Source: Calothrix sp. PCC 6303 (lineage in GTDB: Bacteria > Cyanobacteriota > Cyanobacteriia > Cyanobacteriales > Nostocaceae). Taken from it: a stretch of DNA of 64,000 nt. This document shows positions 47,194 to 57,893 of this stretch, piece after piece. The notes below the pieces were generated by a model that was not told the DNA's origin, ran no database searches, and was given only the letters and a program-made list of their open reading frames with translations. Numbering within the stretch: position 1 is the first letter of the stretch; each line of letters begins with the position of its first letter. Where the stretch lies: the NCBI RefSeq assembly GCF_000317435.1, contig NC_019751.1, forward strand, positions 2,294,001-2,358,000, given 5' to 3'. Position numbers and translations under genes: made by a program.

Positions 47194-48264
47194 ATGGTCA
47201 ATCAGAAATCAACCGCAACAGCTGAAATTGGATTTACTCACGAAGATTTTGCCGCATTATTAGACAAATACGATTACCATTTTAGTCCTGGGGACATTGT
47301 ACCCGGAACAGTTTTCAGTATTGAGCCACGCGGCGCTCTGATTGACATAGGTGCTAAAACAGCAGCATATATACCTATTCAAGAAATGTCTATCAACCGG
47401 GTTGATGCCCCGGAAGAAGTCTTACAATCAAACGAAACACGAGAATTTTTCATCCTCACCGATGAAAACGAAGATGGACAGCTAACACTTTCCATCCGGA
47501 GAATTGAATATATGCGTGCTTGGGAACGGGTACGTCAATTGCAAGCAGAAGATGCTACCGTTCGTTCTGGAGTATTCGCAACCAACCGTGGTGGTGCGCT
47601 AGTGCGGATTGAAGGATTACGTGGATTTATCCCCGGTTCTCACATCAGTACCCGTAAACCTAAAGAAGAATTAGTTGGTGAAGACTTACCACTCAAATTC
47701 CTAGAAGTAGACGAAGAACGTAACCGCTTGGTGCTTTCACATCGTCGTGCGTTGGTTGAACGGAAGATGAACCGACTGGAAGTTGGTGAAGTCGTTATTG
47801 GTACAGTACGTGGGATCAAACCATACGGTGCCTTTATTGATATCGGTGGTGTGAGTGGTTTGCTACACATCTCGGAAATTTCCCACGAACACATTGACAC
47901 ACCACATAGTGTGTTTAATGTCAATGATGAAGTCAAAGTCATGATTATTGACTTGGATGCCGAACGTGGTAGAATCTCCCTCTCCACTAAGCAACTTGAA
48001 CCAGAACCCGGTGACATGATCAAAAACCGAGATTTGGTTTATGATAAAGCTGAAGAAATGGCAGCCAAGTATCGTGAGCAGTTGTTAGCCAAAGCACAGG
48101 GTTTACCACCAGCATCGATGGAAATCCCTACAGAGGAATTGCCAGCAGTAATTGATGAAGATATTCCTTCCGCAGTTGAGGAAGATATAGAAATTCCTGC
48201 CGCAGTTGAGGAAGAAATTCCTGCTGCAATTGAGGAAGAAGTTCCCCCAGCATTAGAAGAATAG
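47194..48264 (+). CDS. rpsA: 30S ribosomal protein S1 (cyanobacterial three-domain form)
   Basis: 356 residues with three S1 domains: SPGDIVPGTVFSIEPRGALI, RSGVFATNRGGALVRIEG, and EVVIGTVRGIKPYGAFIDIG. The tail (after about residue 310) is an acidic Glu/Pro/Ala repeat (for example IPAAVEEEIPAAIEEEVP), longer than I expect for the family. It binds mRNA at the ribosome. An AGGAGG-like sequence lies further upstream (about 47150), suggesting a structured or longer leader. Confidence 0.93.
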   Translation: MVNQKSTATAEIGFTHEDFAALLDKYDYHFSPGDIVPGTVFSIEPRGALIDIGAKTAAYIPIQEMSINRVDAPEEVLQSNETREFFILTDENEDGQLTLSIRRIEYMRAWERVRQLQAEDATVRSGVFATNRGGALVRIEGLRGFIPGSHISTRKPKEELVGEDLPLKFLEVDEERNRLVLSHRRALVERKMNRLEVGEVVIGTVRGIKPYGAFIDIGGVSGLLHISEISHEHIDTPHSVFNVNDEVKVMIIDLDAERGRISLSTKQLEPEPGDMIKNRDLVYDKAEEMAAKYREQLLAKAQGLPPASMEIPTEELPAVIDEDIPSAVEEDIEIPAAVEEEIPAAIEEEVPPALEE

Positions 48265-48290
48265 ATAATTAATAACATAAATATATATTA

Positions 48291-48309
48291 GGGGGAAACC
48301 CCTTTTTTT
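48291..48309 (+). terminator. Rho-independent terminator of rpsA
   Basis: GGGG-GAAA-CCCC followed by seven T. Compact tetraloop hairpin 26 bases after the stop codon. Confidence 0.85.
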
Positions 48310-48396
48310 ATGGAAATTAATGGTTTATTGAGAATAATTTCTTCCCGATTAAATCAGTTATCAGTTATCAGTTATCACTAAAGATTGAGTTGCAAT

Positions 48397-49125
48397 ATGG
48401 TGACGATTAAATGCGGAAATAAGACTTTTACAAATATTCAAGGGATTTTATTTGATAAAAATGGTACTTTAGAAGACTCAGAAATCTTTTTGCGATCGCT
48501 TGCTCAAAAAAGTGCCCGAATTATCGATGCTCAAATTCCCGGTGTGGGTGAACCCCTATTGATGGCATTTGGCATTAATGGTGCTTACCTAGATCCTACC
48601 GGATTAATTGCCGTAGCCAGTCGTCAGGAAACCGAAGTTGCAGCAGCAGCATACATAGCCGAAACTGGTAAAAGTTGGTTTGAATCGTTGCAAATTGCCC
48701 GTCAAGGGTTAGATGAAGCAGAAAAATATTTTCAAACTACAGCTTCTAGTTTGTTTCCTGGTGCTTTAGAAATATTAAAAAACCTCTCATCAACAGATTT
48801 AAAATTAGGCATTCTTTCAGCAGCAACAACATCAGAAGTCAATCATTTTGTCCAAACCCATCAATTACAGGATTACATCAGTTTGGAAATGGGAGTTGAT
48901 GGGAATATTGGTAAACCCAATCCCAAGTTATTTATCCAAGCTTGTGAACAATTGGGAGTTGCACCCAACTCAACTTTAATGGTGGGTGATTCAATTGGGG
49001 ATATGCAAATGGCAAAAAATGCCCAAGCTGCTGGGTGTATTGGTATCACCTGGGTGGGAAAACCTGATCATGTTCGGGGTGCGGATGTGGTGATTAATCA
49101 GCTTGAGGAAATCCAAATTGTTTAA
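48397..49125 (+). CDS. HAD-family hydrolase, phosphoglycolate-phosphatase-like
   Basis: About 242 residues from the ATG at 48397; an upstream TTG (48385) is less likely. Motif I is FDKNGTLED: Asp20 is the nucleophile but the general acid/base position (normally Asp) is Asn22. Later motifs are GILSAATTSE, GKPNPKLF and VGDSIGDMQMAKNA. The Asn may slow or alter catalysis. Cytoplasmic phosphatase; substrate not readable. Confidence 0.8.
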   Translation: MVTIKCGNKTFTNIQGILFDKNGTLEDSEIFLRSLAQKSARIIDAQIPGVGEPLLMAFGINGAYLDPTGLIAVASRQETEVAAAAYIAETGKSWFESLQIARQGLDEAEKYFQTTASSLFPGALEILKNLSSTDLKLGILSAATTSEVNHFVQTHQLQDYISLEMGVDGNIGKPNPKLFIQACEQLGVAPNSTLMVGDSIGDMQMAKNAQAAGCIGITWVGKPDHVRGADVVINQLEEIQIV

Positions 49126-49511
49126 TTAGTACAAGAAGGCAGTAGTGAGTAGGCAGTAGGCAGTGGGGGAAAGCCTTTTATTACTGGGCTTTTCAGGGTT
49201 AAATAATGGTTTGCTTATTTACGTCGTGCTGTACTATAGGAATCCGATTTGATTATTGTTGGCGTAGCCTGTGCTTTGCATTTACAAATTTAAGTATATG
49301 TAGGGTGTGTTATGGCTTTAGTCTAACGCACCCAAATTTAGAAGACGCTGCGTTACACTTGGTGATCACACAACGCCAGTCACCTTATGTAGGGGAACCA
49401 ACAGTGCTGGCTTCCCTAGGTATGTTTCATACATCAAATATAAGTCCTATATCTGACGAAAATAAGTAGAGAGGTAGCAATACTACTTCTCTACAAGGAT
49501 TTGAGCTTAAA
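49126..49511. other. Intergenic region with repeat pieces
   Basis: No gene. It contains GTAGGCAGT-type direct repeats just after the HAD gene (about 49140-49165) and a TAGGGTGTGTTATGG...TAACGCACCC repeat (49301-49333) related to 4531-4560. Confidence 0.5.
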
Positions 49512-49826
49512 CTAATTTGTTGATGGAACAACAGGTTGCTGCTGAGAAACATTACCGGGTATTGGTTCCATTTTGCCACCGGGAACCATTGGTGACACTT
49601 CAATATGATTAATTAGGGTGGTGACAAAAGCAAATAGTAAAAATGGCAGCGAAAGGACAACAACAAGTCCCACGGTAGCTAATGCATAAACAGGTCTACG
49701 GGCACCCATGAGCGCCAATGCAGCAGCTAAACTAATAGTAACAGTAATTAACCATACAATAATTTGACCGTAAATATCCCCAAAAGTCAGGGTACAGACG
49801 AATCGATATTTTTGAATATTATTCAT
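49512..49826 (-). CDS. Hypothetical membrane protein, 104 residues
   Basis: Two membrane helices (about 20-42 and 48-70), then a Pro/Gln-rich tail (PGGKMEPIPGNVSQQQPVVP). Resembles conserved small cyanobacterial membrane proteins; no family name. Downstream of the aminotransferase on the same strand, with a 94-base gap. Confidence 0.6.
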   Translation of the reverse strand: MNNIQKYRFVCTLTFGDIYGQIIVWLITVTISLAAALALMGARRPVYALATVGLVVVLSLPFLLFAFVTTLINHIEVSPMVPGGKMEPIPGNVSQQQPVVPSTN

Positions 49827-49920
49827 AAGATATACATCAAATATTTCCTTACTCCTACATTAATTCTAGGTTGGGAATTTAGACGTTTTCTAAATATTTT
49901 TGAACCTTTCGTAATATTGC

Positions 49921-51102
49921 TTAATGATTAATCATTATTTCTTGTAAACCCTTAACTAGTCTTTGCATACCCTGTTCTACAGTATTTTGCTGCAAAGCAC
50001 CATAGGCAACACGTAGGTAACAACCATCTTTCATTCCGAAAGTTGTACCAGGAATAACGGCAATTCTGTAATCACGAATTAATCTTTCGACTAATGTCAA
50101 AGAATCCATCTGAGTATGAACTTTTAAGAAGAAGTAAAAAGCACCATTAGCAGGTGTAATTGTACATACTTCTTGCAATTGATTTAAAAAGTTAATTACC
50201 GATTTGCGAACTTGTGCGATCGCGTTAACATGATTCACTATATATTTAGGTTCAGTAGTTTCAGCTTGTAAGGCACCAAAGGCTGCATACTGAGAAATAA
50301 CTGGAGGACAAATCAAGTTAGTATCTTGAACTTTTTTCACGGCTGTGAGTAAATGTTGAGGTATGACCATATACCCGATTCGCCAACTTGCAAAGCCATA
50401 AGCTTTAGAAAGACTATAGAGGGAAATTGTATGTTCTTCAGCATCAGGAAAGGAACCTGGGGAAACATGCTGAACTCCGTCGTAGGTAAAATATTCATAA
50501 GCTTCATCGCTAATATGGTAAATACCTCTTTCCCGACAAATTTGATTAACTTCTCGCAAAACCGCTTCTGGATAAATTACACCAGTGGGGTTATTGGGTG
50601 AAATTGTGACAATAGCGCGAGTTTTGGGGGTAATTGCCGCTAAAATTGCATCTATACGCAGTTGGTAGTTTTCATCTGTATTCACCAAGACAGCGCGGCA
50701 ACCTAGCATTTCAATCGCCATTTCGTGATTAAAATAGTAAGGAGTATTTAAAATAATTTCATCGCCAATCGAAGTAATTGCCAATACAGCATTCATAAAT
50801 GCCATATTGCTACCAGCTGTCACAACTACACAATTACGATCATTAATCTTGATGTGATTAAATATTTCAAGTTTTTGGGAAATAGCTTTGATTAAAGTCG
50901 GAATTCCCTCCACTGCTTGATATAAGTTATTCCCAGAATCTGCCAAAAAGTTAGATAAAAATTCAGTTGCAGATTTGGGTGGTGGATAGGAAACAACACC
51001 CTGCCCTAAAGAAATTGTTCCTGGATGCTGACGAATGAGTTCTCCAACTACAGGAATTATTGGTGACTGTACAGCTTGCATCCGAGAAACAAAATTGTTC
51101 AT
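49921..51102 (-). CDS. Class I/II pyridoxal-phosphate aminotransferase (aspartate-aminotransferase-like)
   Basis: 393 residues. TISLGQGVVSYPPP, NNPTGVIYPEAVL, ISDEAYEYFTYDG and the PLP-lysine segment SLSKAYGFASWRIGYM mark fold type I, subgroup I-gamma. Amino-group donor/acceptor unknown; similar proteins act on aspartate, aromatic amino acids or methionine-salvage keto acids. It is 14 bases downstream of the CpcS-type lyase gene, so probably co-transcribed. Confidence 0.88.
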   Translation of the reverse strand: MNNFVSRMQAVQSPIIPVVGELIRQHPGTISLGQGVVSYPPPKSATEFLSNFLADSGNNLYQAVEGIPTLIKAISQKLEIFNHIKINDRNCVVVTAGSNMAFMNAVLAITSIGDEIILNTPYYFNHEMAIEMLGCRAVLVNTDENYQLRIDAILAAITPKTRAIVTISPNNPTGVIYPEAVLREVNQICRERGIYHISDEAYEYFTYDGVQHVSPGSFPDAEEHTISLYSLSKAYGFASWRIGYMVIPQHLLTAVKKVQDTNLICPPVISQYAAFGALQAETTEPKYIVNHVNAIAQVRKSVINFLNQLQEVCTITPANGAFYFFLKVHTQMDSLTLVERLIRDYRIAVIPGTTFGMKDGCYLRVAYGALQQNTVEQGMQRLVKGLQEIMINH

Positions 51103-51116
51103 TGAATTGAATATTC

Positions 51117-51647
51117 CTAAGAATTAGCTTTAGCTGCTACACCCATCCGAATTTCTGTAGTAAAAGCAGTTGTACTTAAACCATTTGCTTGTTTAACCGT
51201 ACTAACACGCATTCTCAGATTTTCGCTTGCAAACCAAATACGTTCTTCTGAAGTTATATTTCCAGCTTCTATATCCAAAGTTAGGGATTCATCAGCACCT
51301 AACTTATAATTTCCTAAGGATATTTTGTCATCGTTACTCAGTTGACGTAACAGCTTACCTTCATTGGGATTGTCATGATTAGGAACCAACACTAAAATAC
51401 TAGAACCAACATTCTTTTGATTCAGTTTAGTTGTATCATTCCAGTTGACCTTGATGGCAAACAAATCAGAACTAGTAGAGGTTTCTAAATTGTGATTTAA
51501 TTTAACAACTTCTGGATTATCTTTTGATAGCTGCTCAATTATAATCTCTGATTTAGCCTCCTGAGACTTGTTATTTGGCAAGTCATTACTGGTACGATGT
51601 GCAAACCATTTACCCGAACTCATCTGAAAAAATTCTTCAATATTCAT
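51117..51647 (-). CDS. cpcS: CpcS/CpeS-type phycobiliprotein lyase
   Basis: 176 residues of lipocalin-like beta barrel. MNIEEFFQMSSGKWFAHRTS at the N terminus and ERIWFASENLRMRVSTVKQ and TAFTTEIRMG near the C terminus are the CpcS/CpeS signatures. The family attaches phycocyanobilin to conserved Cys of phycobiliprotein subunits. Neighbour NblB-like protein (upstream, same strand) fits a phycobilisome theme. The exact CpcS/CpcU subgroup was not resolved. Confidence 0.85.
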   Translation of the reverse strand: MNIEEFFQMSSGKWFAHRTSNDLPNNKSQEAKSEIIIEQLSKDNPEVVKLNHNLETSTSSDLFAIKVNWNDTTKLNQKNVGSSILVLVPNHDNPNEGKLLRQLSNDDKISLGNYKLGADESLTLDIEAGNITSEERIWFASENLRMRVSTVKQANGLSTTAFTTEIRMGVAAKANS

Positions 51648-51781
51648 CTTCGATATTTTCGATAATTTCCCTAGGAGATAGAAATAATGCCTAAATTGGT
51701 TAACACTTAATAGTTATCGACCACAGCCTTGGGTTTGCTAACATTAAATCTGATCGCCTATTGAATATTACCGATTATTTA

Positions 51782-52462
51782 TCATCCTGTATAGCCAGAG
51801 TCGGCTAGTTGTTTGAGGGAAAGTCTGGCAGATTCGGCAACATGCTCATGAGCATCTTTTTCCAGATACTTCAGTGCTGATATACTCTTTGGTGTGGGTA
51901 AATTCCCTAACGCTTCCGCGAGTCGCTGACGTACCAACCAATCTTCTGCTTGGGCAAAGCGTAAAATTTGGTCTACGGCTGTGATATCTTTAATTTCACC
52001 AAGAGCAGCGATCGCTGCCTGCTGTACAACCACTTCTGACGCATCCAAAGCACTAATTAATACTTCATGGGCGCGAGGATCCTTGAGGTTTCCTAATGCC
52101 ACAGCCGAGCTAAACCTAACTAACCAACTGGTATCTTCATAAAATGCTCGCACCAAAGTCTCAAATGCTCGAATGTCTCCGAGGTATCCTAAAGCGCCCG
52201 CTGCATCCGCACGAATACTGTAGTCAGAATCATTCGTGAGGATATTTACCAAAATTGGGTATGATTCCGAGGTTTGTTTGATGCCTAGTGCGAACACTGC
52301 CATCGCTCGGATTTGGAGCGATTCATCATCTAGAACCTTCTTAATTAAAGGAACTGCGTCTTCTGCTGGGACATCGCGCAAGTTAGCTAAAGCAACCATG
52401 CGATCGCGTAAACTCGAACTTTCTAGTTGAGTGGATATTTCGTTTAAGCTGGGAGTAGCCAT
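51782..52462 (-). CDS. nblB: HEAT-repeat protein NblB-like (phycobilisome degradation / bilin-lyase family)
   Basis: 226 residues of five to six HEAT repeats (ESLQIRAMAVFALG, SDYSIRADAAGALGYLG, TSWLVRFSSAVALGNL, EDWLVRQRLAEALGNLP). Length and repeat text match NblB, related to the CpcE/CpcF lyase family and needed for phycobilisome breakdown in starvation. Located next to a CpcS-type lyase. No signal peptide; cytoplasmic. Confidence 0.8.
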   Translation of the reverse strand: MATPSLNEISTQLESSSLRDRMVALANLRDVPAEDAVPLIKKVLDDESLQIRAMAVFALGIKQTSESYPILVNILTNDSDYSIRADAAGALGYLGDIRAFETLVRAFYEDTSWLVRFSSAVALGNLKDPRAHEVLISALDASEVVVQQAAIAALGEIKDITAVDQILRFAQAEDWLVRQRLAEALGNLPTPKSISALKYLEKDAHEHVAESARLSLKQLADSGYTG

Positions 52463-52590
52463 CTAAATTCAACGCGCTTTCGCTACTTACTTATATATAT
52501 TAAGTATTATTGCACTTTTTAATCATGTTTGGGGGTGGCAGCCCGTTTTGGGTTGGGGTCTAAATATCCGTCAGAAAACAGACTTGTTAC

Positions 52591-54555
52591 TCATTTGATG
52601 ATTCCCGTTAAAGGTGAAGACGCGATCGCATAATCCTTCCGAGGCATTCTCCCAGCTAGGTAAGCAGTACGTCCGGCGATGGCTGCCAGGTGCATTGCAT
52701 ATGCCATGGCTGGGGGGTTTTGAGACAATGCGATCGCGCTATTGATCAAAAGGGCATCCGCACCCATTTCCATCGCTTCAGCGGCTTCGGATGGCGCACC
52801 AATACCAGCATCAACAACTACAGGTATTTTGGCATTTTCAATAATAATTTGGATATTTGCTGTGGTTTTTAAGCCTTGTCCGGAGCCAATGGGAGCCGCC
52901 AAGGGCATCACAGTTGCACAGCCACAATCTTCTAAATGCTTTGCCAATATGGGGTCAGCGTTGATGTAGGGAAGTACAGCAAAGCCTTCTTTAACTAGTT
53001 GTTCAGCAGCTTGGAGGGTACCAATGGGATCTGGGAGTAAATACCTAGCATCAGGTATTACTTCTAACTTCACAAAATTGTTATCTTCCTGCCCCAATAA
53101 CTTCGCCATTTCCCGCCCTAATCTGGCAACCCGTACCGCTTCCTCAGCCGTTTGACAGCCTGCGGTATTGGGTAACATCCAAATTTTAGACCAATCTAGA
53201 GCCTCAGCTAAACCTTCATGTCCAGGTGCGTTGGTTTGCACCCTTCTTACTGCCACAGTCACAATTTGGCAATCACTAGCGGCGACACTTTCCTGCATTT
53301 CTTCGATGCTGCGATACTTCCCGGTTCCCGTCATCAAGCGGGATTTGAAGCTTTTCCCGGCGATGACTAAGTTGGAATCGAGATTTTTAGCTGTTGGTTG
53401 GGGCTGACTAGGTGTTAAATTTTGCTGTGGGGAAGCAGCTTTGCCGTTACCATTAGTGAAATTGACAGAATTTGCAAACATGGGTGTGGAGGTAGATGGA
53501 TTATGGAAGCGGGAATAATGGAAAGCTTCTAAGAGAGGATCAATTTTGTGACAAATTAAATCAGCAATTAAAACTGAAGTAATGGGTGCCAAAAGAATCC
53601 CATTTCGATGATGTCCAGTAGCAAAACTCAGATTTACACAGGGGCTGGTACCAAGGATGGGTAATTCATCCGGTGTCGTAGGACGAAATCCCCACCAAAA
53701 TTCCGAGATGGGGTAATTTTCTAAATCTGGATATAACCTGATGGCACGTTGCAGCAAAGATTGGATTCCCTTCGGGGTGTTGTGGGGAGTGAAGCCAACA
53801 TCTTCACTGGTGGCACCAATAATGATTCGGCGTTCGCGTCGCGGTACAATGTACACTTCTTCGCCAAATAAAACTCTGTTCAAGGGTAATGCTGGTAAAG
53901 ATTCCGGGACAATCACGCTCAACATTTGTCCTTTGCGGGGTTTTACAGGAATCGGGAAAATTTCATTCCCCCAAGCACCAGATGCCAGGACATAATGTCC
54001 CCCCTGAATCATTCCCGCGTTGGTTTGAACTCCCAAAACCTGCCCTTGGTGTTGCTGGATTCCTTCCACCTTCACACCCTCTTTGATATCTACACCGAGA
54101 ATATCAGCGGCACTCAACAAAGCCTGTAAAAGCAGTCGATTATCAACTTGAGCATCTTCCGGGTACCACCACCCACCAACCACCTCTGCACCCAATCCTG
54201 ATTGGTATTGGTGAATGGTTTCTTTATCTAACCAGGTGTATCCCTCTACTGGTTTCCCTTGTTGATATACTGGCGTGATAATTCCCGATGCCCAATAGCC
54301 GGAATTCATGCCAGTCATCTGTTCCAACTTACTAGTCCATTCAGGATATAGATTACGCGATCGCGTACACAGTTCCCGCATACTTCCAACAGGAATTTGC
54401 TCTGCATCCGGTGCCAGCATCCCCGCAGCCGCTTGAGTTGCCGCCGCACCAACATCCCGACTGATTATACAGACATCAGCACCCCTTAGTTTCAACTCGA
54501 TAGCGATCGCTAAACCCATCACGCCACCGCCAATAATCACAATGTCACTAGTCAT
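52591..54555 (-). CDS. thiO-thiG: Bifunctional glycine oxidase ThiO / thiazole synthase ThiG
   Basis: 654 residues, two fused enzymes. Residues 1-370 are an FAD glycine oxidase ([44 protein letters not shown]). After a linker of about 25 residues, ThiG starts at [20 protein letters not shown] and has [16 protein letters not shown] (catalytic Lys) and [18 protein letters not shown]. ThiO makes the imine that ThiG uses to build the thiazole of thiamine. The fusion channels an unstable product and is known in cyanobacteria. No TPP riboswitch was recognised upstream. Confidence 0.95.
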   Translation of the reverse strand: MTSDIVIIGGGVMGLAIAIELKLRGADVCIISRDVGAAATQAAAGMLAPDAEQIPVGSMRELCTRSRNLYPEWTSKLEQMTGMNSGYWASGIITPVYQQGKPVEGYTWLDKETIHQYQSGLGAEVVGGWWYPEDAQVDNRLLLQALLSAADILGVDIKEGVKVEGIQQHQGQVLGVQTNAGMIQGGHYVLASGAWGNEIFPIPVKPRKGQMLSVIVPESLPALPLNRVLFGEEVYIVPRRERRIIIGATSEDVGFTPHNTPKGIQSLLQRAIRLYPDLENYPISEFWWGFRPTTPDELPILGTSPCVNLSFATGHHRNGILLAPITSVLIADLICHKIDPLLEAFHYSRFHNPSTSTPMFANSVNFTNGNGKAASPQQNLTPSQPQPTAKNLDSNLVIAGKSFKSRLMTGTGKYRSIEEMQESVAASDCQIVTVAVRRVQTNAPGHEGLAEALDWSKIWMLPNTAGCQTAEEAVRVARLGREMAKLLGQEDNNFVKLEVIPDARYLLPDPIGTLQAAEQLVKEGFAVLPYINADPILAKHLEDCGCATVMPLAAPIGSGQGLKTTANIQIIIENAKIPVVVDAGIGAPSEAAEAMEMGADALLINSAIALSQNPPAMAYAMHLAAIAGRTAYLAGRMPRKDYAIASSPLTGIIK

Positions 54556-54769
54556 CGGTCAACATATATCAGGAATCATCACGAAGTCAAAGTGAGCCTC
54601 GTCGTTTCACGGCAGGATCTCTTTGACCATACTACAGACAGCAAACTTACCTCACATCTACCATTCTAAATTTTTGTATTGCACTTTTCACAAGTTATGT
54701 GTAATCTATGACCATAGGATAAACTACTAAAATCCAATCGATTAGCAGTAGATTCAAGGAGAATGTGAG

Positions 54770-55912
54770 ATGAACTTGTGGCAACGCCAAATATCTAGCT
54801 GGAAAAATAGCTGGAAACAATTAACTTTCAGCCTGAGATTTAAGTCTTTGCGAGGTTTTGTATCTTTATTTTTGATGGGGACATTTCTCAGCTTGGCTGT
54901 TGCCGCTTGTTCTGGAGGAAATAACAATGAATCCTCCACATCAAACCCAGGTGCCAGTAACGTATCTGCCAAAAGTAAAGATGTGGAAGTCACTTTAGTT
55001 TCCTTTGCCGTGACAAAACCAGCACACGCAGCCATAATTCCCAAATTTGTCCAGAAGTGGAAGCAAGAACACAATCAAAATGTCACCTTCAAAACCAGTT
55101 ACGGTGGTTCAGGTTCCCAAACCAGGGCTGTAATTGATGGATTAGAGGCTGATATTGTCCACTTGGCTTTAGCATTAGATACCCAAAAAATTGAGAAAGC
55201 TGGATTAATTCAGCCCGGTTGGGAAAAGGAAGTACCCAATAATGGTACAGTTTCCAAATCTGTCGCCGCATTAGTTACCCGTCCAGGTAATCCCAAAGGA
55301 ATTAAAACCTGGGAAGATTTGGGCAAAGACGGCATTAAAGTAATTACCGCAGATCCGAAAACATCAGGTGTTGCTCGCTGGAATTTCTTAGCATTATGGA
55401 ATGCAGGCATCAAAAATGGTGGTGAAGCCAAGGCATTAGACTTTATAACAACTGTATACACCAAAAACGTTCCTCTTTTAACCAAAGATGCCCGTGAAGC
55501 GAGTGATGCTTTCTTCAAACAGGGACAAGGAGATGCCCTCATTAACTACGAAAATGAGGTGATCCTGGCACAACAAAAAGGCGAAAAGCTGGAATACATC
55601 ATACCTGATGTGAATATATCCATCGATAACCCCATTGCAGTGGTAGATAAAAACGTAGACAAACATGGTAATCGGGAAGTTGCCGAAGCGTTTACCAAAT
55701 TCCTATTTACCCCCGAAGCACAACAGGAATTCGCCAAAGTTGGCTTCCGTCCTACAAATGAAACAGTAGCCCAAACCAAAGAAGTCAAAGACAAATACCC
55801 CGCAGTCAAAACCCTGGCTACAGTTAAAGACTTTGGGGGATGGAGTGAAGTGCAGAAAAAATTCTTTGATGATGGGGCAGTATTTGATCAGATTCAATCT
55901 AAAAAAAGATAG
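54770..55912 (+). CDS. sbpA: Sulfate/thiosulfate-binding lipoprotein of an ABC transporter
   Basis: 380 residues. An N-terminal hydrophobic segment ends in the lipobox SLAVAACSGG. VTLVSFAVTKPAHAAIIPKF, KTSYGGSGSQTRAVIDGLEA and FKQGQGDALINYENEVIL are the sulfate-binding-protein pattern. It captures sulfate in the periplasm. The cysTWA permease/ATPase genes are not adjacent in the window, so it may be a stand-alone copy. Confidence 0.92.
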   Translation: MNLWQRQISSWKNSWKQLTFSLRFKSLRGFVSLFLMGTFLSLAVAACSGGNNNESSTSNPGASNVSAKSKDVEVTLVSFAVTKPAHAAIIPKFVQKWKQEHNQNVTFKTSYGGSGSQTRAVIDGLEADIVHLALALDTQKIEKAGLIQPGWEKEVPNNGTVSKSVAALVTRPGNPKGIKTWEDLGKDGIKVITADPKTSGVARWNFLALWNAGIKNGGEAKALDFITTVYTKNVPLLTKDAREASDAFFKQGQGDALINYENEVILAQQKGEKLEYIIPDVNISIDNPIAVVDKNVDKHGNREVAEAFTKFLFTPEAQQEFAKVGFRPTNETVAQTKEVKDKYPAVKTLATVKDFGGWSEVQKKFFDDGAVFDQIQSKKR

Positions 55913-56334
55913 TAACTGTACCACCTCCTAACTCGTTCCTTGTCTCCGGCAAGGAATGCATATCTGGAGGCTCCGCCTCCAGTCAAAATAAGTAAATCCT
56001 TCACTCCGCCTCGGATTGAAAATCCCAGTCTCACAGCGCAAGTCCATTGAAATGGACTAAAAACCAAAAATATTCAGTCATCTTACAACCGTAGGTCAAA
56101 ATAAGAGGCGGAGCCTCAAAGTCAGGGTTCCCAGGCAGAGCCTGGAGAACCAGTTGATGACACAAAAATTGTATGAATCAAAAGCCTGAAAATTACATCA
56201 AAGTCAACAACCTAGTCATTTCCCCCTGCTCCCTGCTCCCTGCTCCCTGCCCATTTCCCCCTGCCCCTTTCCCCTTTCCCCTTTCCCCTTTCCCCTTTTC
56301 CCCTTTTCCCCTTTTCCCCCTACCCCTTATTAAA
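55913..56334. repeat. Repeat-rich intergenic region with low-complexity microsatellite
   Basis: No gene. 56219-56329 is a run of CTGCTCCC and CTTTCCCC units (C/T-rich on the plus strand, G/A-rich on the minus), ending at the ruvB stop codon. Further left are GGCGGAGCCTC/GAGGCTCCGCC inverted-repeat pieces (about 55968-56115). Confidence 0.8.
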
Positions 56335-57513
56335 CTAAAGTAGCGACATCTGTTGATTTGGCGGTTTGAATCCCAAATGTTGGTATGCAGCTTTAGTTGC
56401 CACCCTACCCCTGGGTGTACGATTAAGATAACCAATTTGCATTAAGTAAGGTTCGTAGACTTCCTCAATCGTTTGCGTATCTTCACCTGTAGCAGCTGCA
56501 ATTGTTTCTAAGCCAACAGGACCACCATTAAACTGTTCAATAATCATGCTTAACATTTTGCGGTCAGTCCAATCTAAACCGCAGGGATCAACTTGAAATA
56601 GTTCTAAAGCTTCCGCAGCAATCTCTTGGTTAATTTCTCCAGTCAACTTTACCTCTGCATAGTCGCGGACACGTCTGAGTAAGCGATTGGCAATTCTTGG
56701 TGTTCCCCTAGAACGTCTGGCAATCTCGGTTGCACCATCTTGGTTAATGGGTGTTTTGAATAGTTGAGCGCTACGTAGTACTATTTGACTAAGTTCGTGG
56801 ATTTCATAGAACCGTAACTTCTGTACCAAGCCGAAGCGATCGCGTAATGGAGATGTTAAGGCTCCCACTCTAGTTGTGGCTCCCACCAATGTAAACTTTG
56901 CTAGGGATAAACTCCGTGTTTTTGCTGTCGTCCCCTTCCCTACAGTTAGATCTAAACGATAGTCTTCCATCGCCGGGTATAAAATTTCCTCAGCCATCCG
57001 AGATAAACGATGGATTTCATCAATAAATAAAACATCACCGGGTTTCAATCCCACCAATAACCCCGCAATATCACGGGGACGTTCCAAGGCAGGCGCACTA
57101 GTAATCTTGTAGCTTACACCCATTTCTGCCGCTAAAATCATCGCCATGGTGGTTTTACCCAACCCAGGAGGACCATACAATAACAAATGGTCTAACACTT
57201 CCCCCCGTAATTTAGCAGCTTGAATTGCTATTTCCAAAACATCTTTCAAATCCTTTTGACCAATATAATCAGCAAAACGATGGGGACGAATCTTATCTTC
57301 TTGCTTTTCATGCTCATCAATTGCAGCTTGGGGTTTCAGCAGCTTTTCCTGGGGTGAATCTTTTGGAGATTCTGCCAACTCCTCTAAGTTTTCCCCATTA
57401 CTGGAATCCGCTGGGGCTAAATTTTCCTGTGGGGGCTTTTTGGAAGATATTCGCTGTCGCTTTGGCTCTTCATTGGGATCTGGGGACTGTCGTTTTGAGG
57501 AGATTATCGCCAT
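56335..57513 (-). CDS. ruvB: Holliday junction branch-migration ATPase RuvB
   Basis: 392 residues. Walker A GPPGLGKT, Walker B FIDEIHRL, the sensor-1 [18 protein letters not shown] and the C-terminal winged helix ([16 protein letters not shown]) are all present. A roughly 65-residue, charged, Pro/Ser/Lys-rich N-terminal extension precedes [11 protein letters not shown]; such extensions are usual in cyanobacteria. It moves Holliday junctions with RuvA. Confidence 0.96.
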   Translation of the reverse strand: MAIISSKRQSPDPNEEPKRQRISSKKPPQENLAPADSSNGENLEELAESPKDSPQEKLLKPQAAIDEHEKQEDKIRPHRFADYIGQKDLKDVLEIAIQAAKLRGEVLDHLLLYGPPGLGKTTMAMILAAEMGVSYKITSAPALERPRDIAGLLVGLKPGDVLFIDEIHRLSRMAEEILYPAMEDYRLDLTVGKGTTAKTRSLSLAKFTLVGATTRVGALTSPLRDRFGLVQKLRFYEIHELSQIVLRSAQLFKTPINQDGATEIARRSRGTPRIANRLLRRVRDYAEVKLTGEINQEIAAEALELFQVDPCGLDWTDRKMLSMIIEQFNGGPVGLETIAAATGEDTQTIEEVYEPYLMQIGYLNRTPRGRVATKAAYQHLGFKPPNQQMSLL

Positions 57514-57893
57514 ATTTCCACCACTAGTAAAAAAAATGTTATTCCCAGATTGGGAGTCAACTAGGAATATACTTACGCTTAGATCTATTATCCCTCGTTA
57601 GCTGCTGAATTTGACATCCTGTTTTTTGGGTTATCAAGATTAGGGGGTCTAATAGCTTGCTACTTGCAGAAGCCACTCTGTATCTACCCATAGGGTATCC
57701 CCATCTCAAAACACCCCTACTGCCTTCTTCAACTGTTTTTATAGAAAATGAACTTCTCAAACGGCTCTTCGCATTTGCTTATAGGTGTTATAGCTAATGA
57801 GTAACAGCTAATAGCTAAAATTTTTTTCCGAGATCGCGCTCTCCCATTTAGAATTTAAATTCCAGGCAATTACGAAGGAGTGTAACAATTCTC
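57514..57893. other. Divergent intergenic region, no gene seen
   Basis: About 380 bases between ruvB (minus) and hisF (plus). It should hold both promoters. AT-rich, with no operator or RNA recognised. Confidence 0.45.

Noticed and set aside
54556-54769. TPP riboswitch upstream of thiO-thiG
   Set aside because: The conserved CUGAGA and GAACCUGAU-type elements are not found in the upstream region.
56193-56435. Minus-strand ORF with Gly/Lys/Glu repeats (GKGEKGKGE)
   Set aside because: Translation of the CCCCTTT microsatellite, not a gene.
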